Positions 18,783-27,461 of a stretch of DNA of 64,000 bases are shown here, one piece after another (the first letter of the stretch is position 1; every line of letters starts with the position of its first letter). Both the position numbers and the translations under genes were made by a program. Source of the DNA: Bradyrhizobium sediminis (GTDB lineage Bacteria > Pseudomonadota > Alphaproteobacteria > Rhizobiales > Xanthobacteraceae); contig NZ_CP076135.1 of the NCBI RefSeq assembly GCF_018736105.1, positions 2,664,001 through 2,728,000 of the forward strand, given 5' to 3'. A model generated the notes under the pieces. That model did not search any database. It worked only from the letters and a program-made list of their open reading frames with translations, and was not told where the DNA came from.

Positions 18783-19214
18783 TGAGCCTCTAGTCGACAC
18801 CGCCGTTCGGAATCGAGGATAGAAAGGCTGTCGCGTTCAACCCCGAAACGGCGCGCTTTATGAAGCTGGGGGTTCTGACTTACGCAGACGAGCGGCTAAC
18901 CCAAGGGAATCGCGTTTCGATCCAGGGCCGCGTTGAAATGGAACATAGGGGTGAAACGGCCAAAGTCAATCTTGGAACCGGCCAAATGGCCGAAAAAGCT
19001 TAACGTTTTCGCTCAAATAAGGGGCGCATCGTCATTTAACGGTCAAGTGACAAGGCCGCGCCGGGGGATTGGCAGGGCGAGGCGGGTTCTCTGGCGCGCC
19101 AGTTCGCAACTCCCACGGGCATTGCCGCCATTGAACCGGCGCTGTTCGTTTATCGACTATGGCATAGAGCGGATCGCACGAGCCGCGGATGATTCGTGCA
19201 GTCGGGGAACGCGG
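18783..19214. other. divergent promoter region, helicase and caspase-like genes
   Basis: These 432 bases lie between two divergent starts. The distal part is AT-rich (AAAAAGCTTAACGTTTTCGC near 19000) compared with surroundings. The reading frame of the caspase-like gene extends open to 18933, but that stretch lacks protein-like composition. No RNA gene was recognised. Confidence 0.45.
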
Positions 19215-20726
19215 ATGAATAGCTGGTTGTCCTTGAGGACCGCTTTGGCGTGGTGTCTGGCGGCGTCGTTGCTGGCGTTCGCTCAATCCGCGCAGGCCGC
19301 CAAGCGCGTCGCGCTGGTCATCGGCAACAACGACTACAGGAACGTTCCAAAACTTCAGAAGGCGGTCAACGACGCCCGCACCATGGGCGATACGCTGAAG
19401 CAGCTCGGCTTTTCCGTGATGGTGGCGGAGAACCAGACGCGGGCGGCGTTCAGCCAGACGCTGCTGGCGTTCGACAAGGCGGTCGAGCCCGGCGACACCG
19501 CGTTCTTCTTCTACGCCGGCCACGGCTTTGAGATCGCCGGACAGAACTTTCTGTTGCCGACCGACGTGCCCGCGGCGACCGAGGGCCAGGAAGAACTGGT
19601 GCGCGACGCCTCGATCCTGGCAGACCGCGTCATCGAACGGCTGCAGAACAAGAAGGCGCGTACCGCCATTCTGGTGTTCGACGCCTGCCGCAACAATCCG
19701 TTCGAACGCGCCGGCACCCGCGCGGTCGCCGGCGGCGGCGGTCTGGCGCCGATGACGCAATTGCCGGAGGGCGTGTTCTCGGTATTTTCGGCGGGCCCGC
19801 GGCAGACCGCGCTCGACCGGCTCTCCAACAACGACGACAATCCCAATTCGGTGTTCACGCGGACCTTCGCCAGGGAGCTGACGCAGCCCGGCGCCAATCT
19901 CGTGCAGGTCGCGCAGCGCACCCGGCGCCTCGTCAGCGAGGCGGCGGAGACCGTGCGCCACAAGCAGATCCCGGTTTATTTCGACCAGATGGTCGACGAC
20001 GTGTTTCTGAACGGCGTTGCGAAGGGGCAGGCCGAAACCGCCGGGGAAACTGCAAAACCCGCCGAGCCCTTGCAGAAGGTCGCTGCCTTGCCGCCGGTGC
20101 AGCGCCTTGCGCCGTCGAACGAAAGCGTCAATGCGCCGATCGCCGCATTCTCCCGCCACAATGGCGGCTGGACCGTGGTGTTCTCGATCGCCGATCCGAC
20201 GCTCGGGATTTCATGGCGGATCGGCGAGACCAGCGAATTCCGCGAGACCGGTTTCATCGACACGCTCGATCCGCGCACCCGCAAGCGGATGCCCAACCCG
20301 TCGATCGAATTGCCCGCCGACGCGCTGGCGGCGACGATCCAGGTCCGCTATGTCGACATCCAGGGCGAATTGCAGGGGCCGTTTCCGATCCGGTTCGATC
20401 CGGAAGCGGCGCTGATCCGCGACCAGCGCAAGATCCTCGACATGACCGCGACCAGCTGGCTGTCGTTCCGCGAGTTCAACGGGCTCCTGGTCTATTATAC
20501 CCACCTGATGTCGTATCGCTGCGCGATCCGCGAAGTGCGCGTCGGCATCGATACGGCGATGCCGGACAAGGTGCTGAAGATGCCGCCGTGCGATCCCAGG
20601 GATCCCAGCGTCATTCCGCACGAGGCGCAGCCCTACCTGAAGCTCGCGCCCGCGACCAAATCGGTCTCGGTGGAATTGACCTATCGCGACGGCAGCGTTT
20701 CCGAGATCAAGAGTTTCAGGCGCTGA
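19215..20726 (+). CDS. secreted caspase-fold (peptidase C14) protein
   Basis: A 503-residue protein. Residues 1-29 are a Sec signal peptide ending AQSAQAA, then RVALVIGNNDYRNVPKL opens a caspase p20-like domain. The catalytic dyad is visible: His103 in YAGHGFE and Cys158 in DACRNNPF. Residues 300-503 form a second, beta-rich domain of unknown type (IADPTLGISWRIGE). ATG 19215 is chosen because it starts the signal peptide directly. Bacterial orthocaspases cleave after Arg/Lys in many cases, but the target here is unknown. The FAD gene follows 21 bases later. Confidence 0.88.
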   Translation: MNSWLSLRTALAWCLAASLLAFAQSAQAAKRVALVIGNNDYRNVPKLQKAVNDARTMGDTLKQLGFSVMVAENQTRAAFSQTLLAFDKAVEPGDTAFFFYAGHGFEIAGQNFLLPTDVPAATEGQEELVRDASILADRVIERLQNKKARTAILVFDACRNNPFERAGTRAVAGGGGLAPMTQLPEGVFSVFSAGPRQTALDRLSNNDDNPNSVFTRTFARELTQPGANLVQVAQRTRRLVSEAAETVRHKQIPVYFDQMVDDVFLNGVAKGQAETAGETAKPAEPLQKVAALPPVQRLAPSNESVNAPIAAFSRHNGGWTVVFSIADPTLGISWRIGETSEFRETGFIDTLDPRTRKRMPNPSIELPADALAATIQVRYVDIQGELQGPFPIRFDPEAALIRDQRKILDMTATSWLSFREFNGLLVYYTHLMSYRCAIREVRVGIDTAMPDKVLKMPPCDPRDPSVIPHEAQPYLKLAPATKSVSVELTYRDGSVSEIKSFRR

Positions 20727-20747
20727 TCTGATCGGCGAGGGCAAGCC

Positions 20748-21998
20748 TTGGACGCGAGTTCTACTCCGGAACAACTCCCGCGCACCATCACATCGCGGTG
20801 CTGTATCGTCGGCGGCGGCCCGGCCGGCATGATGCTGGGCTATCTGCTCGGCCGCGCTGGCGTTGATACGATCATGCTGGAGAAACACGCCGATTTCTTC
20901 CGCGATTTTCGCGGCGACACCGTGCATCCCTCGACGCTGCAGGTGATGGACGAACTCGGGCTGATCGACGGGTTTTTGAAATTGCCGCATCAGCGCTTGC
21001 AGAAGTTGGAGGGAATGTTCGGCGGCGAGCGGGTGCGGATCGCCGATTTGCGCCGGCTCCGTGCGAAGTATCCGTTCATCGCCTTCATGCCGCAGTGGGA
21101 TTTTCTCAACTTCCTGCGCGAGAGCGGCAGGCGGTTCGCTTCGCTCAAGGTGATGATGAGCACCGAGGCGATCGATCTTCTCCATGACGGCGATCGCATC
21201 AAAGGCGTGAAGGCGAAGACGCCGGATGGCGTCATCGACATCCGCGCCGATCTCACCATTGCCTGCGACGGCCGCCATTCGTTGGTGCGAGAACGAGCAG
21301 GACTTGCGGTCGAGGAAATCGGCGCGCCGATGGATGTATTGTGGTTTCGCGCCGGCAAGCGGGAGGGCGAGACCGAAAACCTGTTCGCGCGCGTCGACCC
21401 CGGCAAGATGATGGTGACGTTCGATCGCGGCGACTATTGGCAATGCGCCTACGTCATTCCCAAGGGGCGGTACGACGCGGTGAAGGCGAGGGGGCTGCCG
21501 GCCCTGCTCGACGACGTCGCGCGAATGGCGCCGGTCCTCAAATCGGGGCTCGCCGAGGTGAAGGGCTGGGACGACGTCAAGCTGCTGACGGTTGCGATCA
21601 ACCGGCTGAAGCGCTGGACCCTGCCGGGGCTGCTGTGCATCGGCGACGCCGCGCATGCGATGTCGCCGGTCGGCGGGGTCGGCGTCAACCTCGCGGTGCA
21701 GGATGCGGTTGCGACCGCCAACCTCCTGGCGGCGAAGCTGGCGAACGCGTGCCCGTCGGAGGACGAACTCGACGCGGTGCGGCGGCGCCGCGAGTTTCCC
21801 GTGCGGATGACGCAGCGGATGCAGGTCGTTGTCCAGAACAGGATCGTCAGCGCCGCGCTGAAGCCGGGCAACGCGCGGATGAAGGTCCCCGCGGTATTGC
21901 GGCTGATCAGCGCGGTGCCCTGGCTGCAGGGCATCACCGCGCGGTTCGTCGGCCTTGGGGTGCGGCCGGAGCATGTCCAGTCGCCGCCCGGCGGCTGA
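20748..21998 (+). CDS. FAD-dependent monooxygenase (PHBH/UbiH fold)
   Basis: A 416-residue flavoprotein with the dinucleotide-binding motif GGGPAGMMLGYLLGRAG near residue 22, a HADFFRDFRGDTVHPSTL region near 51-68, and the second FAD motif GDAAHAMSPVGGVGVNLA near residue 300. It should hydroxylate or oxidise an aromatic or quinone-like substrate using NAD(P)H and oxygen; the substrate is not readable. It starts with TTG at 20748, preceded by GAGGGCAAGCC, and is probably co-transcribed with the caspase-like gene. Confidence 0.9.
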   Translation: MDASSTPEQLPRTITSRCCIVGGGPAGMMLGYLLGRAGVDTIMLEKHADFFRDFRGDTVHPSTLQVMDELGLIDGFLKLPHQRLQKLEGMFGGERVRIADLRRLRAKYPFIAFMPQWDFLNFLRESGRRFASLKVMMSTEAIDLLHDGDRIKGVKAKTPDGVIDIRADLTIACDGRHSLVRERAGLAVEEIGAPMDVLWFRAGKREGETENLFARVDPGKMMVTFDRGDYWQCAYVIPKGRYDAVKARGLPALLDDVARMAPVLKSGLAEVKGWDDVKLLTVAINRLKRWTLPGLLCIGDAAHAMSPVGGVGVNLAVQDAVATANLLAAKLANACPSEDELDAVRRRREFPVRMTQRMQVVVQNRIVSAALKPGNARMKVPAVLRLISAVPWLQGITARFVGLGVRPEHVQSPPGG

Positions 21999-22018
21999 GC
22001 TGAATGCCGGTCACACAG

Positions 22019-22046
22019 CAAAAAGCCCCGGCTTGCGCCGGGGCTT
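22019..22046 (-). terminator. terminator of Omp gene 22088-22867
   Basis: AAGCCCCGGC (22023-22032) and GCCGGGGCTT (22037-22046) form a perfect 10-bp stem with a four-base loop, and the A run at 22020-22024 gives a U tract on the minus strand. It may also stop the convergent FAD gene. Confidence 0.9.
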
Positions 22047-22087
22047 GATGTTTGAACGATCCGTGCTTCGTGGCCGTCAGTACTTGG

Positions 22088-22867
22088 TCAGTACTTGGCA
22101 ACCACCGGCCCGGCCCAGCCGAAGCGATAGTTGAGGCCGACCTTCACCAGATCGACGGTCTGCCGCACGTCATACTGGAAGGCAGCGCATGCGCAGTTCG
22201 GTTGCGGCTGCAAGGTCTCGGTGTGCGTGCCGAAGTCGAGGTGGTTGTACTCCGCCTTCACCGACCAGTTGTTCGTGAAAGCGTACTCGACACCGACGCC
22301 AACCATCCAGCCCCAGCGCGTGGAGTCGCTCAGCTGAAGCGGGACGTTCGGCGCTGCGGCGGAGCTGACGAAGAAGGTGTCGTCGGCCCAGGCGCCGCCA
22401 CCCTTCACGTAGAACAGGGCCCGGTTGGCAGCGATACCGACACGGCCCGCGGCGGTTGCGAAGGCGCGGGTCTCGGAATTGTTGCGGAGCAAAGCGGGTG
22501 CCAATGCGTTGGCGTTCGATCCCCTCAGATCGGTCCAGGAGCCATCGACTTCGACGCCGAGCACCCACATTCCGGTCTGGTAGTTGAAGCCCGCTTGCGC
22601 GCCGGCGAGCCAGCTTGAACCGGTATGGCCACCCACGGAGATCGGACAGCCCGGGCAACCTCCTGCGATGTTGAGGGGCGTCAGGGGAGCGGCCCAGGCC
22701 TTGTCGAACCACGCGCCGCCACCGTGGACGCCGATATAGAAGCCGGTCCAGCTAAACACCGGGGCAGGGGCCACCACGGGCCGGGCCTTGACTGCCATGT
22801 CGGCCGCGGAGGCCGCTCCGGTGAAGAGCGCGAAAATGGCAGCCGCTGCCAGTGCAAATTTTTTCAC
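22088..22867 (-). CDS. outer membrane beta-barrel protein, Omp25/31-like (copy 1)
   Basis: A 259-residue porin-like small barrel. The signal peptide of about 21 residues (MKKFALAAAAIFALFTGAASA) is followed by ADMAVKARP and FSWTGFYIGVHGGGAWF, the first strand. It ends GWAGPVVAKY, with alternating strand patterns and a final tyrosine as needed for BAM-assisted insertion. The family (Omp25/Omp31/RopB) forms eight-stranded barrels in Rhizobiales outer membranes. The four copies in this region share the N- and C-terminal signatures but differ in length and loops. It has its own terminator, so it is likely monocistronic. Confidence 0.93.
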   Translation of the reverse strand: MKKFALAAAAIFALFTGAASAADMAVKARPVVAPAPVFSWTGFYIGVHGGGAWFDKAWAAPLTPLNIAGGCPGCPISVGGHTGSSWLAGAQAGFNYQTGMWVLGVEVDGSWTDLRGSNANALAPALLRNNSETRAFATAAGRVGIAANRALFYVKGGGAWADDTFFVSSAAAPNVPLQLSDSTRWGWMVGVGVEYAFTNNWSVKAEYNHLDFGTHTETLQPQPNCACAAFQYDVRQTVDLVKVGLNYRFGWAGPVVAKY

Positions 22868-23289
22868 GGAGATGCCCCTTACTTCTTACGAATTTTTTGC
22901 CAATGAGCGAAATCTTGGACGTACCCTAAGCGGAATTCGGCCCACCTGTCCGTCACCGATCTGCCACAGGTAAGTGCAATCGACGCTGGCAATGGGGTGA
23001 CCGCTCACGGAAGCGGACTCCCCGGCGGGGCAGGCTGCCCGGGACCGCTTGCGGGTATCGCACCCAAGCTTCGCAGCTCTCCTAAGTATGCGTGCGTCCG
23101 TATGCACGAAGGACCCCCGCAAGGAGACCCGAGTGATTCACGGGCTGCCGTCATTCGCCGATGAGGGCGAGAACGTGTTTGCACGGCGGCCTTGGGGTGC
23201 GCGGCCGGACCATGTGCGCTCACCGGACTGTCTGTCCGCCTGATGCCCCGCGCGCTATCGGGGCTCGTGGATGATGATCTCCCCGCAAA
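22868..23289. other. intergenic region between Omp genes
   Basis: About 420 bases upstream of the first Omp gene and downstream of the second. The promoter and 5' UTR of 22088-22867 must lie in the proximal part, where AT-rich bases (TTACGAATTTTTTGCC) occur. No gene or repeat was recognised in the rest. Confidence 0.45.
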
Positions 23290-23318
23290 CAAAAAGCCCC
23301 GGACGATGCCGGGGCTTT
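23290..23318 (-). terminator. terminator of Omp gene 23341-24066
   Basis: AAAGCCCCGG (23293-23302) pairs with CCGGGGCTTT (23309-23318) around a six-base loop, with an A run giving U on the minus strand. It has the same stem design as the other Omp terminators. Confidence 0.9.
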
Positions 23319-23340
23319 CGGTTTTTCAGTGGAGCGTCGC

Positions 23341-24066
23341 TCAGTACTTCGCGACAACCGGGGTTGCCCAGTTGAACTTGTAGCTCAGGCGCGCCCGCAC
23401 GGTGCTGACGTCAGTGAGCTTGACCGAGGTCGGTCCGTTGTAGACGAAGTCCTGACGATCGAACGATGAGTACAGATATTCGACGCCTGCAATCCAGTTC
23501 GAAGCGAACGCCCATTCGGCGCCACCACCAACGATCCAGCCGTTGGACCAGCCGCTCCGGAAAGCATTCGCCGCGGGTGCCAGCGGGATGTAATTGGCTT
23601 GGCTCAGATTCGCCGCCGCATAGCCGCCGGTCACGTACAGCAACACGTTCGGCATGGTCATGGGCGAGTAGCCAAGCCGGCCGCGGATCGAAGCCATCTG
23701 GTCGTAGTGAACGTGGTAGAGCTCGGTATTGCCAAGTCCCGTCGTGAGGTGGGTGCTGTCCAGATCCATCCAGCTGTAGTCACCCTCGATACCGAACACG
23801 ATGCGGCTCTGGGTCATGAACTGGCAACCAGCCAGCACGCCGCCGGAGAAACCCGAAGAATCCGTATCGAAGTTGGCCGGATAGTTCGGGATATTGACAT
23901 TCGAACGGCCCCAGGTTCCGCCGAGCTGGCCGCCGATGTAGCAACCGGACCAGTCATAGAGCGGCGCAACCATCGGCGCGGGGCGGGCCTTGACCGCCAT
24001 GTCGGCAGCCGAAGCAGCCACGGTGCCCAAGACGAGGGCGGAAATTGCCAGCATAACCTTTTTCAT
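23341..24066 (-). CDS. outer membrane beta-barrel protein, Omp25/31-like (copy 2)
   Basis: A 241-residue small barrel: signal peptide MKKVMLAISALVLGTVAASA, mature start ADMAVKARPAPMVAPLYDWSGCYIGG, C-terminus FNWATPVVAKY. It is the most divergent of the four copies in the middle of the protein. A cysteine in the first strand (WSGCYIG) is paired with AGCQF, a pair also present in copies 3 and 4, suggesting a disulfide in the mature barrel. It has its own terminator and is likely transcribed alone. Confidence 0.92.
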   Translation of the reverse strand: MKKVMLAISALVLGTVAASAADMAVKARPAPMVAPLYDWSGCYIGGQLGGTWGRSNVNIPNYPANFDTDSSGFSGGVLAGCQFMTQSRIVFGIEGDYSWMDLDSTHLTTGLGNTELYHVHYDQMASIRGRLGYSPMTMPNVLLYVTGGYAAANLSQANYIPLAPAANAFRSGWSNGWIVGGGAEWAFASNWIAGVEYLYSSFDRQDFVYNGPTSVKLTDVSTVRARLSYKFNWATPVVAKY

Positions 24067-24218
24067 GAGATTCTCCCCTGCGCAGGCAGCGATAAATACG
24101 TCTGATCTTTTCTAGCTGGGGAATCGGGAAAATGCTGTCACCCTGACGCAACATGCCGAGGCAAATCGGCGGTTGGCACTCAAATGCCGTTCGCTTAAAT
24201 ACCAGCGCTGTCAGTAGT

Positions 24219-24989
24219 TTAGCCCATGATCGAGAAGCCGCCATCGACGGGAATAGCTGACCCGGTGACGAAATCGGAGGCGCCTGAGGCAAGAAACACC
24301 GCGATGCCCGCGAAGTCGGCGATGGCGCCCCAGCGCGCCGCAGGCGTGCGCGCCAGCACCTTGTCGTGCAGGCCGTCGATCTCAACGCGGGCGCGCCTGG
24401 TCAGGTCGGTATCGATCCAGCCCGGCAGAATGGCGTTGACCTGGATGCCGTCGGCGGCCCAGGCCGCCGCGCAGGAGCGGGTGAACTGCACGATGCCGCC
24501 CTTGCTGGCGGCGTAGGCCGGCGCAAAACTGGCGCCGAAGATCGACATCATCGAGCCGATATTGATGATCTTGCCGCCGCCTGCGGCCTTCATGGCGGGG
24601 TAGGCCGCCTGCGAGCACAGGAACGCGCTGGTGAGGTTGGTCCTGATGACGCTGTCCCATTCCGCGAGCGCGAGCGCGTGCGGGGCCTTGCGGATATTGA
24701 TGCCGGCATTGTTGACGAGAATGTCGATGCGGCCGAGCTCCTTGCCGACGCGCTCCACCATGGCCGCGACTGCCGGTTGGTCGGTGACGTCGGCTGTGAC
24801 GGATATCGCCTTGACGCCACGCGTCCTGAGGTCGGCGACCGCAGCGTTCGACTTCGCTTGATCGCGTCCGACCACGGCAATATCGGCGCCGGCTTCTGCC
24901 AATCCCCGCGCCATGCCGAGCCCAATGCCGCCATTGCCGCCGGTGACCACAGCCACCTTGCCGCTGAGATCGAACAGTCTTGTTGTCAT
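24219..24989 (-). CDS. SDR family oxidoreductase
   Basis: A 256-residue classical short-chain dehydrogenase. The NAD(P)-binding TGGNGGIGLG lies near residue 15, NNAG near residue 88, the catalytic Ser near the GSMMS stretch, and Tyr-x3-Lys as YAASK near residue 158. Residues after GRD in strand 2 do not settle NAD versus NADP. The substrate is unknown; a gluconate 5-dehydrogenase-like sugar or alcohol enzyme is plausible. ATG 24989 (MTTRLFDLSGKVAVV) has AAGGACG upstream; the frame extends to 25073 only through a repeat element. Confidence 0.92.
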   Translation of the reverse strand: MTTRLFDLSGKVAVVTGGNGGIGLGMARGLAEAGADIAVVGRDQAKSNAAVADLRTRGVKAISVTADVTDQPAVAAMVERVGKELGRIDILVNNAGINIRKAPHALALAEWDSVIRTNLTSAFLCSQAAYPAMKAAGGGKIINIGSMMSIFGASFAPAYAASKGGIVQFTRSCAAAWAADGIQVNAILPGWIDTDLTRRARVEIDGLHDKVLARTPAARWGAIADFAGIAVFLASGASDFVTGSAIPVDGGFSIMG

Positions 24990-25010
24990 TGGTGACGTCC
25001 TTCTTTCCAT

Positions 25011-25166
25011 CGTCATGGCCGGGCATAGCCGTCCGAAGGACGGCGTCGCTTCCGCTCGCCTATGCCCGGCCATCCACGTCTTTGACCATCATGGCAGCAA
25101 GAAAGACGTGGATGCCCGGCACATCTGGCGCGAAGACGCGCTTCGCGCTTTTGGCCGGGCATGACG
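25011..25166. repeat. intergenic palindromic repeat element
   Basis: CGTCATGGCCGGGCAT at the left faces GGCCGGGCATGACG at the right. Inside, further inverted pieces include GTCCGAAGGAC, GCCTATGCCCGGCCATCCACG with its partner CGTGGATGCCCGGC, and GCGCGAAGACGCGCTTCGCGC. It is probably a mobile-repeat type dispersed in this genus. Confidence 0.7.
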
Positions 25167-25183
25167 ATTCTCATCTTAATTTT

Positions 25184-25369
25184 CTACCGCCATCCCTGCC
25201 AGATCAGGATCAGTCCGAGCGCGGCCAGCGCCGCGCCGTACCAGGCCCACTGGATCTGGCTGATCATGAAGCTCGATGCCGGCCAGGCGATCACACCGGT
25301 GCCCTGGCCGATCCAGAGCAGTCCCATCGCGGATGCAAGGACACCGGCGATCAAAAGCCATCTGCGCAT
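25184..25369 (-). CDS. small two-TM membrane protein
   Basis: A 61-residue protein, MRRWLLIAGVLASAMGLLW followed by a short polar loop and AWYGAALAALGLILIWQGWR. Two TM helices span nearly all of it. ATG 25369 has GAGGAAGAG 3-12 bases upstream, a strong ribosome-binding site, which supports translation; the open frame upstream to 25531 has no such signal and crosses the next terminator. Small proteins of this shape are common in Bradyrhizobium, with no known function. Confidence 0.7.
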   Translation of the reverse strand: MRRWLLIAGVLASAMGLLWIGQGTGVIAWPASSFMISQIQWAWYGAALAALGLILIWQGWR

Positions 25370-25489
25370 CGCTCTTCCTCGCTGGCCGTGGTCCCGCGGG
25401 CAACGCTGCCACCCTGACGTGTGGAAGCAGCGAGGGCAAGGGCGGGGCCGGAGGCTTCCCGGTGGGGCGCTAACAGATCCCACAGGCAC

Positions 25490-25520
25490 AAAAAAGCCCC
25501 GGCAATATGCCGGGGCTTTT
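25490..25520 (-). terminator. terminator of Omp gene 25544-26341
   Basis: AAAAGCCCCGGC pairs with GCCGGGGCTTTT around AATAT; the A run at 25490-25495 gives a U tract on the minus strand. Confidence 0.9.
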
Positions 25521-25543
25521 GAGTTGTTCACTCTCGGGAGAGA

Positions 25544-26341
25544 TCAGTACTTCGCGACGACCGGGCCACCCCAGTTGAAGCGGTAAACCAGCTCGCTGCG
25601 GATGCTGTGGGTCCACTTCTTGGAGTCGAGAGACTCAGTAGTGAGCGTATTGGTCGCGGTATTGTAGACGGGGTTGGTCTTGGCATTGAATTCCGAGAAC
25701 CGGTATTCGGTCTTCCAGAACAGGCCAGGCAGGAAGCTCAGTGCGTACTCGTCGCCGGCGCCGAGGAAGTAACCCTTGTAAGTCTGCTGGTTGATATAAT
25801 TGACGGATACTGGGGGAACGGCGAGGTTAACGTGGAAATCGGTGCGGTCAAATGTTGCTTCCGTATAACCGCCCGAGAAATAGGTCAGCAGGCTGGGCGT
25901 CACCAACCAGCCGATGCGGCCACCGACCGACCACGCGGAACTCAGCTTCTCGTCGCCGTACAAGTTCGAAACGGGATAGTTGAGCGTGCCCTTCATGCTG
26001 GCGAAGTCGTAGTCGCCGAAGACGCCAACCACAAAGCTGGTGCCCAGCGCAGGGAACTGATAGTCGCAGCCCGCCTGCACGGTCCCGAGATAGCCCCGAC
26101 CGCCGGTCGTCGCGGTTTCGGTAAGTCGGTTTCTGACGCCGGGCGTGCGGTCGTCATAACGGGTGTTTTCCTGGTTCCACATGCCGAAACCGAAGCCGCC
26201 GCCGACGTAGCAGCCGGTCCAGTTGACCACCGCCGCGACCGGCACGGGAGCCTTGGTGTAGGCGCGGGGCGCCATATCGGCGGCAAGCGCCGATCCGGTA
26301 AATGCCGCGAACGCTGACAATGTGACGACCAGTTTCTTCAT
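25544..26341 (-). CDS. outer membrane beta-barrel protein, Omp25/31-like (copy 3)
   Basis: A 265-residue barrel: signal peptide MKKLVVTLSAFAAFTGSALA, mature ADMAPRAYTKAPVPV, first strand WTGCYVGGGFGFGMW, last strand ELVYRFNWGGPVVAKY. Compared with copy 4, 18 of 265 residues differ. Seven of these lie in residues 63-74 and eight in residues 220-243, each between predicted strands, hence in surface loops. The 5' region is duplicated too, so both copies probably share the same control. It is separately terminated. Confidence 0.93.
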   Translation of the reverse strand: MKKLVVTLSAFAAFTGSALAADMAPRAYTKAPVPVAAVVNWTGCYVGGGFGFGMWNQENTRYDDRTPGVRNRLTETATTGGRGYLGTVQAGCDYQFPALGTSFVVGVFGDYDFASMKGTLNYPVSNLYGDEKLSSAWSVGGRIGWLVTPSLLTYFSGGYTEATFDRTDFHVNLAVPPVSVNYINQQTYKGYFLGAGDEYALSFLPGLFWKTEYRFSEFNAKTNPVYNTATNTLTTESLDSKKWTHSIRSELVYRFNWGGPVVAKY

Positions 26342-26663
26342 CTCAATTCCCCAGTAAATAAGCGGTCGACCCAGACCAGCGTTAAATTCGCGCGTTTAGA
26401 ATCTCAAACTGTCAGGGAACTATAGCCAGTTTCATCCGAAAAGCTGTGTCTGGGGGAACACACCCGTCCGAAAACACGCATGCGGAAAGTCAGCAAACTG
26501 GGCCGATATCGAGAAAAATCGGCACCAAACTACGGTCGCCACATTGACGCGCGCCCGGCGAGGGCACGGCTGGATGCCTCGGTTGGAGGAGGGCACCATC
26601 ATCTCCAAGCAAAAAAGCCCCGGGCGATGCCGGGGCTTTTGAGATGCTCAAGTCCAGGAGAGA
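26342..26663. other. spacer between duplicated Omp genes
   Basis: About 320 bases holding the promoter and 5' region of copy 3 (duplicated at 27462-27641) and the terminator of copy 4. A short ORF at 26480-26698 crosses the terminator and is not taken as a gene. Confidence 0.5.
26611..26640 (-). terminator. terminator of Omp gene 26664-27461
   Basis: AAAAAAGCCCCGG followed by GCGATG and CCGGGGCTTTT makes a strong stem with a U tract on the minus strand. It is the duplicate of the terminator at 25490-25520. Confidence 0.9.
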
Positions 26664-27461
26664 TCAGTACTTCGCGACGACCGGACCACCCCAGTTGAAG
26701 CGGTAAACCAGCTCGCTGCGGATGGAGTGGGTGTACTTCTTGGAGTCAATTGAACTGTCGGCGTACGTATTGGTCGCCGTAGTATAGACGGGGTTGGTCT
26801 TGGTATTGAATTCCGAGAACCGATATTCGGTCTTCCAGAACAGGCCGGGCAGGAAGCTCAGTGCGTACTCGTCGCCGGCCCCCAAGAAGTAACCCTTGTA
26901 AGTCTGCTGGTTGATATAATTGACGGATACCGGTGGAACGGCGAGGTTAACGTGGAAATCGGTGCGATCAAATGTCGCTTCCGTATAACCGCCCGAGAAA
27001 TAGGTCAGCAGGCTGGGCGTCACCAACCAGCCGATGCGGCCACCGACCGACCATGCGGAGCTCAGCTTCTCGTCGCCGTACAAGGTCGAAACGGGATAGT
27101 TGAGCGTGCCCTTCATGCTGGCGAAGTCGTAGTCACCGAAGACGCCAACCACAAAGCCGGTGCCCAGCGCCGGAAACTGATAGTCGCAACCGGCCTGCAC
27201 GGTCCCGAGATAGCCCCGACCTCCGGTCGTCGCGGTTTCGCCGGCTTGGACTCTGACGCCGGGCGCGACGTCGTTGTAACGGGTGTTTTCCTGGTTCCAC
27301 ATGCCGAAACCGAAGCCGCCGCCGACGTAGCAGCCGGTCCAGTTGACGACCGCCGCGACCGGTACCGGAGCTTTGGTGTAGGCGCGGGGTGCCATATCGG
27401 CGGCAAGCGCCGATCCGGAAAATGCCGCGAACGCGGACAACGTGACGACCAGCTTCTTCAT
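26664..27461 (-). CDS. outer membrane beta-barrel protein, Omp25/31-like (copy 4)
   Basis: A 265-residue barrel, about 93% identical to copy 3 by direct comparison of the translations. The signal peptide differs only at residue 15 (Ser for Thr). Loop residues 63-74 read NDVAPGVRVQAG here against DDRTPGVRNRLT in copy 3, and the region around 233-236 reads YADS against LTTE. Strands are unchanged. It is upstream-most of the Omp genes on this strand and 218 bases from parE. Confidence 0.93.
   Translation of the reverse strand: MKKLVVTLSAFAAFSGSALAADMAPRAYTKAPVPVAAVVNWTGCYVGGGFGFGMWNQENTRYNDVAPGVRVQAGETATTGGRGYLGTVQAGCDYQFPALGTGFVVGVFGDYDFASMKGTLNYPVSTLYGDEKLSSAWSVGGRIGWLVTPSLLTYFSGGYTEATFDRTDFHVNLAVPPVSVNYINQQTYKGYFLGAGDEYALSFLPGLFWKTEYRFSEFNTKTNPVYTTATNTYADSSIDSKKYTHSIRSELVYRFNWGGPVVAKY

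Noticed and set aside
20211..21974. 587-codon minus-strand ORF over the caspase-like and FAD genes
   Set aside because: It is a shadow frame: the composition is Arg/His-rich, with no start context, and both plus-strand genes have clear motifs.
26480..26698. 72-codon plus-strand ORF between the duplicated Omp genes
   Set aside because: It runs across the terminator stem and into an antisense gene end, and the equivalent frame is not kept in the duplicate upstream of copy 4.
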